Shown piece by piece: positions 23,254 through 32,387 of a DNA stretch of 43,752 bases. Source of the stretch: Brooklawnia sp. GTDB lineage: Bacteria > Actinomycetota > Actinomycetes > Propionibacteriales > Propionibacteriaceae. Made by a program: the position numbers and the translations under genes. Below the pieces are notes generated by a model that was given only the letters and a program-made list of their open reading frames with translations, made no database searches and was not told the origin of the DNA. Numbering within the stretch: the first letter of the stretch is position 1; every line of letters starts with the position of its first letter. The stretch is from positions 1 through 43,752 of the forward strand of contig JAAYVP010000116.1 in NCBI GenBank assembly GCA_012517115.1, in the 5' to 3' direction.

Positions 23254-26200
23254 ATGTCAGCCGCCCATGGTTGCATGGGCTGCATGAAGCTGGTGAGGGC
23301 AGAAAACCGCCGCGAACCCGGGCCGCTGACGCAGGCGCAAGGTGCCGTCCTGGAAGCCTGCACCCGCCCGGCGTCCGCGATCTGCGTGCTCGGTGGGCCA
23401 GGCACCGGCAAGACGACGACGCTGGTGGCTGCCGTGGTGGCGCGCGTGCGGTCGGGCGTCCCACTTGACCAGCTGGTTGTCCTGACCGGTTCGCGTTCAG
23501 CAGCCCAGCAGCTTCGAGCTCGCATCGTTGCGGCCTTGGGCACCACCCAACGGGGCTTGCAGGTCACCACTGTGCATGGCTGGTGCCAGCAGTTGTTGCA
23601 TCGCCTCGAGGAGCCCGACGACCCGACACCGCGGCTACTTAGGGCTCCGGAACAGGAGTTCCGCGTCCGGGAGTTGCTGGCTGGCTGGGGTGTCGGCCAG
23701 TGGCCGGCAGAGTTGGTGCCCGCGCTGGGCACTCGGGGGTTCGCTCGTGAAGTGCGGACTGCGCTGGCGCGGGCGCGGCAGCTGGGTCTTGATCCCGATG
23801 TCTTGGCGGGCGTCGGGCGTGCTGCGCAGCTTCCCGAGTGGGTTGCGTTGGCTGGCTTCTTCAATGAGTACCTCGACGTGCTCGATGCCGAAGGCGTCAT
23901 CGACTACGCCGAACTGGTGCACCGGACGAGGTTGGCGCTGACCGATGAACGGGTACGCGTTCGCCTGCCCAGTCTTGCGGCGACCATCTTCTGCGACGAG
24001 TTCGCCGAACTCGACCGCGGGATGATCCACGTCTTGGCCGACGCGCACCGGGCGGGCAGTCAAGTGGTGGCGTTTGCCGACCCAGACACCAGTGTCTTCG
24101 GTTTCCGGGGTGCCGATCCGCGCGCGGTGGCCGACTTCGATGATCGTTTCGGCCCAGCGGTGACACTTCGGCTGGACCAGAACCTGCATAGTCGCGACGG
24201 CATCGTCCGAGCCCTGCATTCGCTGGCCGGACGCCTGCCGCATCGTGGCGTTGACCACCCGCCAACCGATGGTGGGGGAGTCGACCGCGCGGTCCGGGTC
24301 TTCTTGGTGCCCGACGGCGCAGCGCAGGCCCAGGAAGTCGCCGAAGTGCTGCGCCAGGCCCACCTCCGCGATGGCATGGCCTGGTCGGAACTGGCAGTCA
24401 TCACGCGCTCCGGGCAGAATGCTGTCGCCACTCTCGCCCGCAGGTTGGCGGGCGCTGGGGTGCCCGTGCAGGTCGCTGGCGATGAGGTGGCGTTGGCCGA
24501 CGAACTGGCGGTACGGCACTTGCTGACGCTGCTGATGGCTGCCGCAAGAGCGTCCGAAGGTCAGCTGCCCGACGATCGGCAGGCTGCCAGACTGCTGCGA
24601 ACCCCAATCGGCGGGCTGGACGCACTCGGGCTGCGCAGGTTGGGCCGCGAACTACGGCGTCGGGCATTCGCTGCCGCCCCCGACCAGGTGCCAGCCGCCT
24701 CGGGTCAACTGATCGCCGCTGAGTTGGCCGGCGAACGGCTGGTTGCCGACGACGAACCCGCCGCGTCCCCCGATCTTGTGGCGCTGGTCCGGTTCCGTCG
24801 GCTGCTGGGCGAACTCACCGGGTTGGTTTCGCAGCGTGCAGACCTGCCCACCGTCTTATGGCACGCCTGGTCAGCTACCGGGTGGCCCGGCAAGCTGCAA
24901 GCTGAGGCGTTGAGCGGCACCGACGGCTCGGCCCGAGCGAACCGTGATCTAGATGCCGTGGTCGCGCTATTCGACCTGGCCTCCCGCGAGGTGAGCTGGG
25001 CGGGCGCCAAAGGCGTCCGCTCGCTGGTCGCCGAGGTAGAGGAGCAGCAGATCCCCGCTGACACCGCGCGCGAGAACGACCCGCGACGCTCGGGGGTGAC
25101 CGTGACCACTGTGCACCGATCGAAGGGCCGCCACTGGCGGCTGGTGGTGCTGGTGGGACTGCAGGAAGGACAGTGGCCGATGCTGGCGGAGCCGGGGGGT
25201 CTGCTGCGTGCCGACCTGCTGGCCGCAGATGGTTTGCAACCCCCGCCCACGGTGTCGGAGCGGCTAGCGGCCGAACGACGGGCGCTGCTGCTGGCTGCCA
25301 GCCGAGCCGGCGAGCAGTTGGTGGCCATCGGCATCGACGATCCTAGTGGCGAGACAGATCCCCCCTCGCGCTTTCTCGGCGAGTTCGGTGTGGTGCCGGA
25401 GCACGTCCAACCCGGCCGGGTGCCGTCCACTTTGCCAGCGCTGGTGGCGGAGTTGCGTCGCGTGGTAACCGACCAGGCCGCCGCCCCGGCCCTGCGCGAA
25501 CGAGCGGCCGCCCAATTGGCCTGGCTCGCCGAGCAAGTAGACGACCAGGGGCGCGCGATGGTCAAGGGCGCCGATCCGAGGGAATGGTGGGGGCTTCGCG
25601 AGGTGAGTCGTGCCGAGCAGCCGGTCACCGACCTTGCCCGGCCGATCCGGCTCAGCGGCAGCGAAGTAGAGCAACTGCTCGGCTGCCCCCGACAGTGGTT
25701 CTTGTCCCGTCGGGTCCGAGCCGCTCGGCCTTGGGGGGTCGACGCCGCCTTCGGCACGCTGGTGCATCAGTTGGTTGCGCAGGCGACCAGCAACGGTGTG
25801 GCCGCGTCCGGGCTGTTGCCCGAGTTGGATGGCGGCTGGGCTCGCTTGCCCTACGACGCCGAATGGATCAGTCTGGCGGAGCGGCAGGCCGCCCAGGAAG
25901 CACTGGGGAGATTTGACGTGTGGGCGTCCACCGCAGACCACGGCCGCGTGTTAGGGGTGGAGGTCGAATTTCAGGTGCCGTTGAGCTTGGACGGCCACGA
26001 GCTGGTGCTGGTCGGCACCGTCGACCGGCTTGAGCTGGACGACCAAGATCGGCTCCGGGTGATCGATTTCAAGACCAGCCGAAGCCCGCGTCGCAGCGAT
26101 GAGGTGGCCGAAATGGATCAGCTCGGCATCTACCAATTAGCGGGGCGGATGGGCGCATTCGACGAGATCGCCGATGGCCGACGTGAGCTGGCGCCCGCTG

Positions 26201-26424
26201 AGGTGGTCTACCTGCGTTGCGGGCTCGCCTCGGGTGAGCCGACGGTGAAGTTCCAGCCTTCGCTGGACGCGCAGCCGACCGCTCGGACCTGGGTGCACGA
26301 ACGGCTTGCGCGGGCAGCCGAAGTCATCACTGCCGAGCGGTTCGAGGCCCGGGCCCACATCGGCTGTTCCTGGTGCGATTTCAGGTCAGGCTGCCCGCTG
26401 CAGCTGATGGGGAGAGACAGATGA
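23254..26424 (+). CDS. adnA: AdnA-type helicase-nuclease subunit
   Basis: A 1056-residue UvrD-like helicase with a C-terminal RecB-type nuclease, matching the AdnA subunit of the actinobacterial AdnAB double-strand-break resection complex. Motif I is GGPGTGKTTT near residue 47, followed by TVHGWC. Motif II is the divergent CDEFAELD instead of DEYQDT. Motif III is DPDTSVFGFRGA, and the distal motif is TTVHRSKGRHW. The nuclease domain has GTLVHQLV, GTVDRLE and the catalytic VIDFKTS. C811 and the C1038/C1041/C1047 group form the Fe-S staple seen in AddB/AdnA-type nucleases. In-frame ATGs also occur at 23275 and 23284. The stop overlaps adnB (ATGA), so the subunits are made together. Confidence 0.92.
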   Translation: MSAAHGCMGCMKLVRAENRREPGPLTQAQGAVLEACTRPASAICVLGGPGTGKTTTLVAAVVARVRSGVPLDQLVVLTGSRSAAQQLRARIVAALGTTQRGLQVTTVHGWCQQLLHRLEEPDDPTPRLLRAPEQEFRVRELLAGWGVGQWPAELVPALGTRGFAREVRTALARARQLGLDPDVLAGVGRAAQLPEWVALAGFFNEYLDVLDAEGVIDYAELVHRTRLALTDERVRVRLPSLAATIFCDEFAELDRGMIHVLADAHRAGSQVVAFADPDTSVFGFRGADPRAVADFDDRFGPAVTLRLDQNLHSRDGIVRALHSLAGRLPHRGVDHPPTDGGGVDRAVRVFLVPDGAAQAQEVAEVLRQAHLRDGMAWSELAVITRSGQNAVATLARRLAGAGVPVQVAGDEVALADELAVRHLLTLLMAAARASEGQLPDDRQAARLLRTPIGGLDALGLRRLGRELRRRAFAAAPDQVPAASGQLIAAELAGERLVADDEPAASPDLVALVRFRRLLGELTGLVSQRADLPTVLWHAWSATGWPGKLQAEALSGTDGSARANRDLDAVVALFDLASREVSWAGAKGVRSLVAEVEEQQIPADTARENDPRRSGVTVTTVHRSKGRHWRLVVLVGLQEGQWPMLAEPGGLLRADLLAADGLQPPPTVSERLAAERRALLLAASRAGEQLVAIGIDDPSGETDPPSRFLGEFGVVPEHVQPGRVPSTLPALVAELRRVVTDQAAAPALRERAAAQLAWLAEQVDDQGRAMVKGADPREWWGLREVSRAEQPVTDLARPIRLSGSEVEQLLGCPRQWFLSRRVRAARPWGVDAAFGTLVHQLVAQATSNGVAASGLLPELDGGWARLPYDAEWISLAERQAAQEALGRFDVWASTADHGRVLGVEVEFQVPLSLDGHELVLVGTVDRLELDDQDRLRVIDFKTSRSPRRSDEVAEMDQLGIYQLAGRMGAFDEIADGRRELAPAEVVYLRCGLASGEPTVKFQPSLDAQPTARTWVHERLARAAEVITAERFEARAHIGCSWCDFRSGCPLQLMGRDR

Positions 26425-29400
26425 GTGCAGTTCTTAGTTCCACCGCTGAGCTGGTCGATTTGCTGGGTGTGCCCTTCAGCGCCGAGCAGCTCAGCGCGAT
26501 CACGGCGCCACTTGCCCCCGGGGTGATCATCGCTGGCGCTGGCACCGGCAAGACCACGGTGATGGCCGCCCGGGTGGTCTGGCTGATCGGCACGGGCCAG
26601 CTGTGTGCAGACCAGGTGCTCGGGCTCACCTTCACCCGCAAGGCGTCCGCCGAGTTGTCCCAGCGGGTGGACGAGTCGCTGGCCCGCGCCGGTTTGGGTG
26701 GCAACGCTGTGGCCGCTGACGGTGGGCGACCGGTGGTGATGACCTACGACGCCTTCGCGGGGCGTTTGGTGAACGACTTCGGGTTACGCATCGGGGTGGA
26801 GGCCGACCAGCGAATGGTCACCGGGGCAACCAGGTTTCGGCTGGCTGCCCAGGCCGTCTCACGGGTGCGTGGCGCGCTGCCTGAACTCGGGCATCTGCGC
26901 CCGGCGACTGTCACCGGACGGCTGTTGAAGTTGGACGGCGAACTGCAGGCACACTTGGTCGGTGCGGCCGAGGTGCTGCTGCACGACCGGGACTTCGCCA
27001 AAGAGTTGGCAGGCGTGAAACCCCACCGCGGTCAGCCCACCAAGGCGGTCCGCGAGGCGCAGTCAGCGCTCGGCGCCCGTTCCGAGCTGCTCGCATTAGT
27101 GGACGACTACCGACGCTTGAAGCACGAGCGGGGCCTCGTCGAGTACGCCGACCAGATGGCACTGGCGGCCGCAATCGCAGAGAACGCGCCAGACGTGGCA
27201 CGGCAATTGCGTGAGCGGTTCGCAGTAGTGCTGCTGGACGAGTACCAGGACACCTCGGCGGCGCAGGCCCGTTTGCTGCGGGCCCTGTTCTCCGGCGGAC
27301 ACCCGGTCACGGCGGTCGGTGACCCGTTCCAAGCGATCTACGGTTGGCGCGGCGCCGCGCCCAGCAACATCCTGCAGTTCGGAGACGACTTCCCCCGAGT
27401 CGATGGCCGCCCGGCCAACCGCTACTCACTGCGGACCAATCGGCGCAGCCGACCGGTTATCCTCGACGCGGCGAATCGGCTGGCTGCCCCGCTGCGCGCC
27501 GACCAGCGGCTGGTGGTGCCAGGCGACAACCACGATCACACCCTGCGTGCGCCGGCTGGGAAAACCGGCGGCCAGGTGTGGGTAGCGTCCTTCGACTGCT
27601 GGCCCGAGGAGGTCGACTGGATCGCCGATCAGGTGGTCAGCGCCAAAGAGCAGCAGACGGTCTCGTCGTGGTCCGAGATCGCCGTGCTGACCAGGGCTAA
27701 CGCCCCCATCGGAGCGCTTTTCAAGGCGCTGACCGAACGCGACGTGCCGGTTGAGATCGTCGGCCTCGGCGGGCTGCTCGAAGTGCCCGAGATCGCCGAC
27801 ATCGTCGCCACACTGACGCTGATCGAAGACATCACAGCAAACCCACAAGTCATTCAACTACTCAGCAGCGCACGCTGGCGTGTCGGCCCCAGGGATTTGG
27901 CGGTCCTAGGTGAACGGGCCCGTAGTTTGTGCCGGTCGGCAACGACCATCCCGCGCGCGGCAAGCGATGAACTCGAACTCACCGAACAGTTGTGTCTGAT
28001 GGACGCGGTCGACGACCTCGGCCCCGCCCCCCTGTCTGCGTCCGCCCGAGAACGCATCTGCGAGTTCGCGGCGGAGTTGCGGATGCTGCGCCGCCATCGC
28101 GACGAACCAGTGCTGGAACTGGTGCACCGGGTGATCGAGGCCAGTGGAGTCGGTTTAGAGTTGGAGTCGCACCCGGAGTGGCATGCGACCGGTCGAAGTC
28201 GGCAGCTGACCCAGTTCGTGGACTCCATCGCCGACTACGTCGACATTGATGGCGATGGCGCGCTCAGTGGACTGCTCGCTTGGTTCGAGGCGGAACGCGA
28301 GACCGCCGAGGGTCTCGACCAGGCGGTTCCGAGCAGCCTCGATTCAGTGAAGTTGCTGACCGCCCATCGCGCCAAAGGACTTGAGTGGGACCTGGTCTTC
28401 CTGCCCGCGCTGTGCGAAGGTGTCTTCCCCAGCACGTTGCCGCCGGACAACTGGGTGACCCAAGCGCAGGTGCTGCCTGCCGGGTTGCGGGGCGACGCCG
28501 AGTGGGTGCCGCAACTTGGCTCGGTGAGCCGTGGTCAAGACTTCACTGACTACAAGCGCGAGCTGGCGACCGCTGCGCGGCAGGCCGAGGACCGGCTGAG
28601 TTACGTGGCGGTGACGCGGGCGCGGCAGCGTGTGGTGGCCAGTTGCCACTACTGGTTCCCAGGCCGCAAGACAGCGCGCTGCCCCTCGCCGTACTTCGAG
28701 TTGTTGTGGCAGGTTGCGGCCCAGACCGACGGTGTTCGGCGGGTCGCAGCGGTATCCGAGGTGAACCCGCTCAGCAACCAAGAGCTTCAGGTCGCCTGGC
28801 CGCCCCCGGACGACCAGTCCCGAATCGCCGCGCTGCGGGCAGGCGCCGCGCTTGTTCAGCAGGCCCGATCGCAGCCCATGTTCGACTGCTCCGGCGCAGA
28901 CCTGGACGCAGATCAGCAGGGCGCACGGTGGCAGCGGGCAGCTGAGTTGCTGGTGGCACAGGAGCGGGCCAGACATCGTCGTCACGAATCCGTTGCGCTG
29001 CCCGGCTCGGTGTCTGCATCCGGGTTGTTGATGGCGAGCCGGGACGCCCAATCGTTCGCCGCTCAGATCGTCCGACCAATGCCTCGGCCGGTTGGCCGGC
29101 AGGCGGGCGTGGGTACCCGTTTCCACGAGTGGCTAGAGAAGCGCTTCGGAGTTGCGGCCCTGTTCGAGCACGACGAACTCGATCTCGAACCAGACGAAGC
29201 CGATGACCCGTCATCCGCAGATCTGATGCTGCGGCGGCTGATCGCCGCGTTCGAGCGCGGCAGGTATCGCGACCTGACACCCCAGGTGGTCGAGGAACCA
29301 TTCATCTTGGTGCTCGACGGCCAGCAGGTCCGCGGGCGGATCGATGCGGTTTTCGCTACACCCGACGATGCCCACCACGACTATCAGGTGGTCGACTGGA

Positions 29401-29609
29401 AGACGTCTACGCGGCCCGCCGACCCGCTGCAGTTGTCGCTCTACCGGTTGGCGTGGGCGCACACTGCCGGCGTCCCGGTAGATCGGGTGGACGCGGTCTT
29501 CTACCATGTGCTCACCGACGAAGTGGAACGCCCTCAGCGGCTGCTGAGCGAGGCCGAACTGGTGGAACTGCTAGATTCCCTGGCCGCCCCGACGCCGACA
29601 GGAAGGTAG
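26421..29609 (+). CDS. adnB: AdnB-type helicase-nuclease subunit
   Basis: A 1062-residue partner of AdnA. The Q motif is PFSAEQLSAI and motif I AGAGTGKTT (about 38-46). Motif II is the canonical LLDEYQDTS, motif III GDPFQAIYGWRGA, and the distal motifs TAHRAKGLEWD and YVAVTRARQR, so the ATPase looks fully active. The C-terminal nuclease has GTRFHEWLE, RGRIDAVF near 973 and the catalytic VVDWKTST. Unlike AdnA it lacks an Fe-S cysteine cluster. In mycobacteria AdnB is the lead motor and each subunit cuts one strand, preparing ends for RecA. The start is set by the four-base overlap with adnA. The TAG stop forms part of the nudC -10 box. Confidence 0.93.
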   Translation: MSAVLSSTAELVDLLGVPFSAEQLSAITAPLAPGVIIAGAGTGKTTVMAARVVWLIGTGQLCADQVLGLTFTRKASAELSQRVDESLARAGLGGNAVAADGGRPVVMTYDAFAGRLVNDFGLRIGVEADQRMVTGATRFRLAAQAVSRVRGALPELGHLRPATVTGRLLKLDGELQAHLVGAAEVLLHDRDFAKELAGVKPHRGQPTKAVREAQSALGARSELLALVDDYRRLKHERGLVEYADQMALAAAIAENAPDVARQLRERFAVVLLDEYQDTSAAQARLLRALFSGGHPVTAVGDPFQAIYGWRGAAPSNILQFGDDFPRVDGRPANRYSLRTNRRSRPVILDAANRLAAPLRADQRLVVPGDNHDHTLRAPAGKTGGQVWVASFDCWPEEVDWIADQVVSAKEQQTVSSWSEIAVLTRANAPIGALFKALTERDVPVEIVGLGGLLEVPEIADIVATLTLIEDITANPQVIQLLSSARWRVGPRDLAVLGERARSLCRSATTIPRAASDELELTEQLCLMDAVDDLGPAPLSASARERICEFAAELRMLRRHRDEPVLELVHRVIEASGVGLELESHPEWHATGRSRQLTQFVDSIADYVDIDGDGALSGLLAWFEAERETAEGLDQAVPSSLDSVKLLTAHRAKGLEWDLVFLPALCEGVFPSTLPPDNWVTQAQVLPAGLRGDAEWVPQLGSVSRGQDFTDYKRELATAARQAEDRLSYVAVTRARQRVVASCHYWFPGRKTARCPSPYFELLWQVAAQTDGVRRVAAVSEVNPLSNQELQVAWPPPDDQSRIAALRAGAALVQQARSQPMFDCSGADLDADQQGARWQRAAELLVAQERARHRRHESVALPGSVSASGLLMASRDAQSFAAQIVRPMPRPVGRQAGVGTRFHEWLEKRFGVAALFEHDELDLEPDEADDPSSADLMLRRLIAAFERGRYRDLTPQVVEEPFILVLDGQQVRGRIDAVFATPDDAHHDYQVVDWKTSTRPADPLQLSLYRLAWAHTAGVPVDRVDAVFYHVLTDEVERPQRLLSEAELVELLDSLAAPTPTGR

Positions 29610-29612
29610 CCT
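29607..29612 (+). promoter_or_regulatory. -10 box of nudC overlapping the adnB stop
   Basis: TAGCCT begins with the adnB stop codon TAG and lies seven nucleotides (cgcagtt) before the nudC GTG. The same arrangement and hexamer occur at sdhB/xthA. Confidence 0.5.
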
Positions 29613-29619
29613 CGCAGTT

Positions 29620-30492
29620 GTGAACGAGCGCCGCGTCCATCACGTCCAGATGCGCCCATGGGATGCCCCGTCGCTGCTCCACCGCTCATCCGAATTGCGC
29701 GACGACGACACGTTGCAACTGTTGTGGCGCGACCCGCGGGCCCGGTTGCTGCTGGTGGACGCGGGGTCCCGTTTCGCGCTCGACCCGTTCGGCTCGCCGA
29801 CGATGGGCGATCTCGACCAGACCATCGCCTTCCTGGGTACCGTGCAGGGTGAGCCATGGTTCGCCCAGCGGGTCGAGCGGGTTCCGGGCGGTGAAACTAT
29901 CCGCGACGCCTCCCTCACCGACACGCAATACCAGCTTGCCAGTGCCGCACTGGCGATCCTCAACTGGGGCGAATCAGCGATATTCTGCGATCGCTGTGCC
30001 GGGCGGCTGCGGAGGATTCGCGGCGGATTCGCCGCAGTTTGCACCACTTGCGGGCGCGAGCACTTTCCCCGCACCGATCCGGCGGTCATCGTTGCGGTCC
30101 TCGACCCGCACGACCGGCTCTTCCTGGCTCACCAGGGCGCTTGGGCGGCAGGTCGGGCGTCCATCCTCGCCGGCTTCGTGGAGGCGGGGGAGAGCGCCGA
30201 GAATGCGGTGCACCGCGAAGTCGCCGAGGAAGCCCGACTCGTGGTCGACAGTTGCCGCTTCATCGGGTCACAACCATGGCCGTTCCCGCGTTCGTTGATG
30301 TTGGCCTACGTGGCCCGCACCCGCTCAATCGGACGCGTCGACGAGGTCGAGTTGGAGTGGGGCGGCTGGTACACCCGGGCCGACGTGGACGCCGCCCAAG
30401 CACGGGGTTCGCTCACGCTGCCCGGCACGGGTTCGGTGGCCGGGCGAATCCTGGACGCTTGGCGAGCCGACACGTTACCTTCACCGGACTGA
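29620..30492 (+). CDS. nudC: NADH pyrophosphatase (Nudix family)
   Basis: A 290-residue Nudix hydrolase that cleaves NADH to NMNH and AMP and can remove NAD caps from RNA. The zinc ribbon is C123, C126, C141 and C144. The Nudix box spans G185-L207 and contains REVAEEARL, with Arg where the consensus has Gly. The NADH-specific array SQPWPFPRS is at 217-225. The first 110 residues are the NudC N-terminal domain. The GTG start is supported by a TAGCCT box seven bases upstream. It lies between adnB and uvrD2 as in mycobacteria (from memory), but here it is separated from uvrD2 by recCBD. It converges with recD with only 61 bp between. Confidence 0.93.
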   Translation: MNERRVHHVQMRPWDAPSLLHRSSELRDDDTLQLLWRDPRARLLLVDAGSRFALDPFGSPTMGDLDQTIAFLGTVQGEPWFAQRVERVPGGETIRDASLTDTQYQLASAALAILNWGESAIFCDRCAGRLRRIRGGFAAVCTTCGREHFPRTDPAVIVAVLDPHDRLFLAHQGAWAAGRASILAGFVEAGESAENAVHREVAEEARLVVDSCRFIGSQPWPFPRSLMLAYVARTRSIGRVDEVELEWGGWYTRADVDAAQARGSLTLPGTGSVAGRILDAWRADTLPSPD

Positions 30493-30553
30493 TCTGTCTT
30501 CGGCTGGCGACGGTCAAGGCCCGCTCAGACCTGGACTGCCCGATCTCGTGACC

Positions 30554-32386
30554 TCACTTCGACTTCAGCCGGTCACCGAGCCCGGTGGCGCGTCGGGCGC
30601 GGGTGGTTATCGCCTGGATGATTGCGTCCTTGGTGGCGATGATCCGCACTTTGTGTTGGGCCCGGGTGACAGCGGTGTACAGCAACTCTCGGGTGAGCAG
30701 CGGTGAGCCGACCGGCGGCAGCACCAGACTGACCGCTCCGTACTCGCTACCCTGCGACTTGTGCACCGTCAGCGCATGCATCGTCTCGACGGAATCGAGC
30801 AACCAGGGCGAGCGCAGTCTGGGCACGTCACCGGCCGTCAGCGCGACCTCGGCGGTTCCGCCCAACCGGACCACCACGCCGGTGTCGCCGTTGGCGATTT
30901 GCAGTTCCGGTGCGTTGCGGGTGATCAGCACGGGGCGACCCAGATACCATTCGCCTTCGCGACCGTAGCCGCTGATCTGACGGCGCAAGAACTGCTCGAC
31001 GGCCCGTGACCAGCCGGTCACACCGTAACGACCATGCCGGTGCGCGCACAGCAACCGGTGGGCGTTCAACACCGTCAGTGCCTCGACACTGTGGCCGAGG
31101 AGGGCGGCGGAGTGGATAGCTCGGCCTTGGGTCAGTAGGTCGTCGGATAGCCCGGCCGTGGCGGCGAGCGAACCCGGGTCGGGGTCAATCGGCAGCCATT
31201 CGAGTTCTGGACCGTCGGTCTCCAACAAGGCCAACGCGCGATCAACGTGGGCGTCCCGGATCGCTTCGGCGAACTGCTGGATCGGCCCAGAGAACCGGTG
31301 CGAATGGTCGAGCACCGTGACCGCGCTGCTCGGGTTGCTGCTGCTGACGGGCAGATCTGCGGTAACGATGTCGGCCAATACCGCGCCGGCCTCAACCGAC
31401 GACAGCTGGTGGGGGTCGCCCACCAGCACCAGCCGGGTGCTGGGCCGCAGCGCCGACAGCAGCGCGCACATCAGGCTGAGCGAGACCATAGACATCTCGT
31501 CCACGATCAGCACGTCGTAAGGCAGCGGGTTGTCGGCGTTACGCGTGAAACCGGCGTGCGGCCGGGCGCCGAGTAACGAGTGCAGGGTGGTCGCCCGGGT
31601 CACCCGCAACCGTCGCCACGGCTGGCCGGCCCGTTCTGATCGCGCCAAGGAATCGTCCAGCGAATGCTGCATGCGGGCTGCTGCCTTCCCGGTGAACGAC
31701 CCGAGCGCCACGGTGGTGCGCCGGTCGGCCAGGTCATCCAGGACGCGCAAGAGCTGCGCGATCGTGGTGGTCTTGCCGGTGCCAGGGCCACCAGCGATCA
31801 CGCTGGTCCAACTCTTCACGCAGTTGCGGACCGCGTCTTTCGGCCGTGCAGAGGCACCGGCCGGGATCCCGAACGCTTCGAATGCGCGGTCAACCGCCGC
31901 GTCGAGTGCACCCTGGTCGACCTGCGGCGGACTGGCGTCCAGTCGGGTCAATAGCCCCCACCGGACGTCCTCTTCGGCCTGCCAGTTGCGTTCGAGATAG
32001 ACCCGGCGTTCGACTAGGCGGAGCGGGAGACGATTCTCGGCGACTTGTTCACCCACCGCGACCAACGGCGAGGACGCCAGCATCGCAAGCCACTCGTCCA
32101 CCCCGGGCCAGGGCAGTTCGCCCGGCGGGGGTATCTGGTCGGGCATCTGGTCTTGGTCGGGTTCGACAGCGGTGGTTTGCACCACATCGTCGAGCGGTAG
32201 GCAGACCGATCCGGCTTCCTGAGCGCGCAAGCAGAGCGCGGCCGCCAGCAAGACCTCTGGCCGGTTCTCGCCCACCAGCCGGCCGAGGGTGCGAGCCAGG
32301 TGCACTCCGCTCCAACCGATCACACCGGCTTGTGCGAACTCGGCGAGCAGACCTTCGGCTGCTACGGGGATGTCGATACCGTGCAC
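30554..32386 (-). CDS. recD: RecD subunit of exonuclease V
   Basis: A 610-residue superfamily 1B helicase, the 5'-to-3' motor of RecBCD, equal in length to E. coli RecD. The N-terminal 170 residues contact RecB/RecC. Motif I is IAGGPGTGKTTTI near 200, motif II IVDEMSMVS and motif III VGDPHQLSSVEAG. The C-terminal motifs are TVHKSQGSEYGAV and LYTAVTRAQ. The GTG start at 32386 lies one base beyond the recB stop, so it is the last gene of the recC-recB-recD operon. All helicase motifs are intact. Confidence 0.94.
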   Translation of the reverse strand: MHGIDIPVAAEGLLAEFAQAGVIGWSGVHLARTLGRLVGENRPEVLLAAALCLRAQEAGSVCLPLDDVVQTTAVEPDQDQMPDQIPPPGELPWPGVDEWLAMLASSPLVAVGEQVAENRLPLRLVERRVYLERNWQAEEDVRWGLLTRLDASPPQVDQGALDAAVDRAFEAFGIPAGASARPKDAVRNCVKSWTSVIAGGPGTGKTTTIAQLLRVLDDLADRRTTVALGSFTGKAAARMQHSLDDSLARSERAGQPWRRLRVTRATTLHSLLGARPHAGFTRNADNPLPYDVLIVDEMSMVSLSLMCALLSALRPSTRLVLVGDPHQLSSVEAGAVLADIVTADLPVSSSNPSSAVTVLDHSHRFSGPIQQFAEAIRDAHVDRALALLETDGPELEWLPIDPDPGSLAATAGLSDDLLTQGRAIHSAALLGHSVEALTVLNAHRLLCAHRHGRYGVTGWSRAVEQFLRRQISGYGREGEWYLGRPVLITRNAPELQIANGDTGVVVRLGGTAEVALTAGDVPRLRSPWLLDSVETMHALTVHKSQGSEYGAVSLVLPPVGSPLLTRELLYTAVTRAQHKVRIIATKDAIIQAITTRARRATGLGDRLKSK

Positions 32387-32387
32387 T

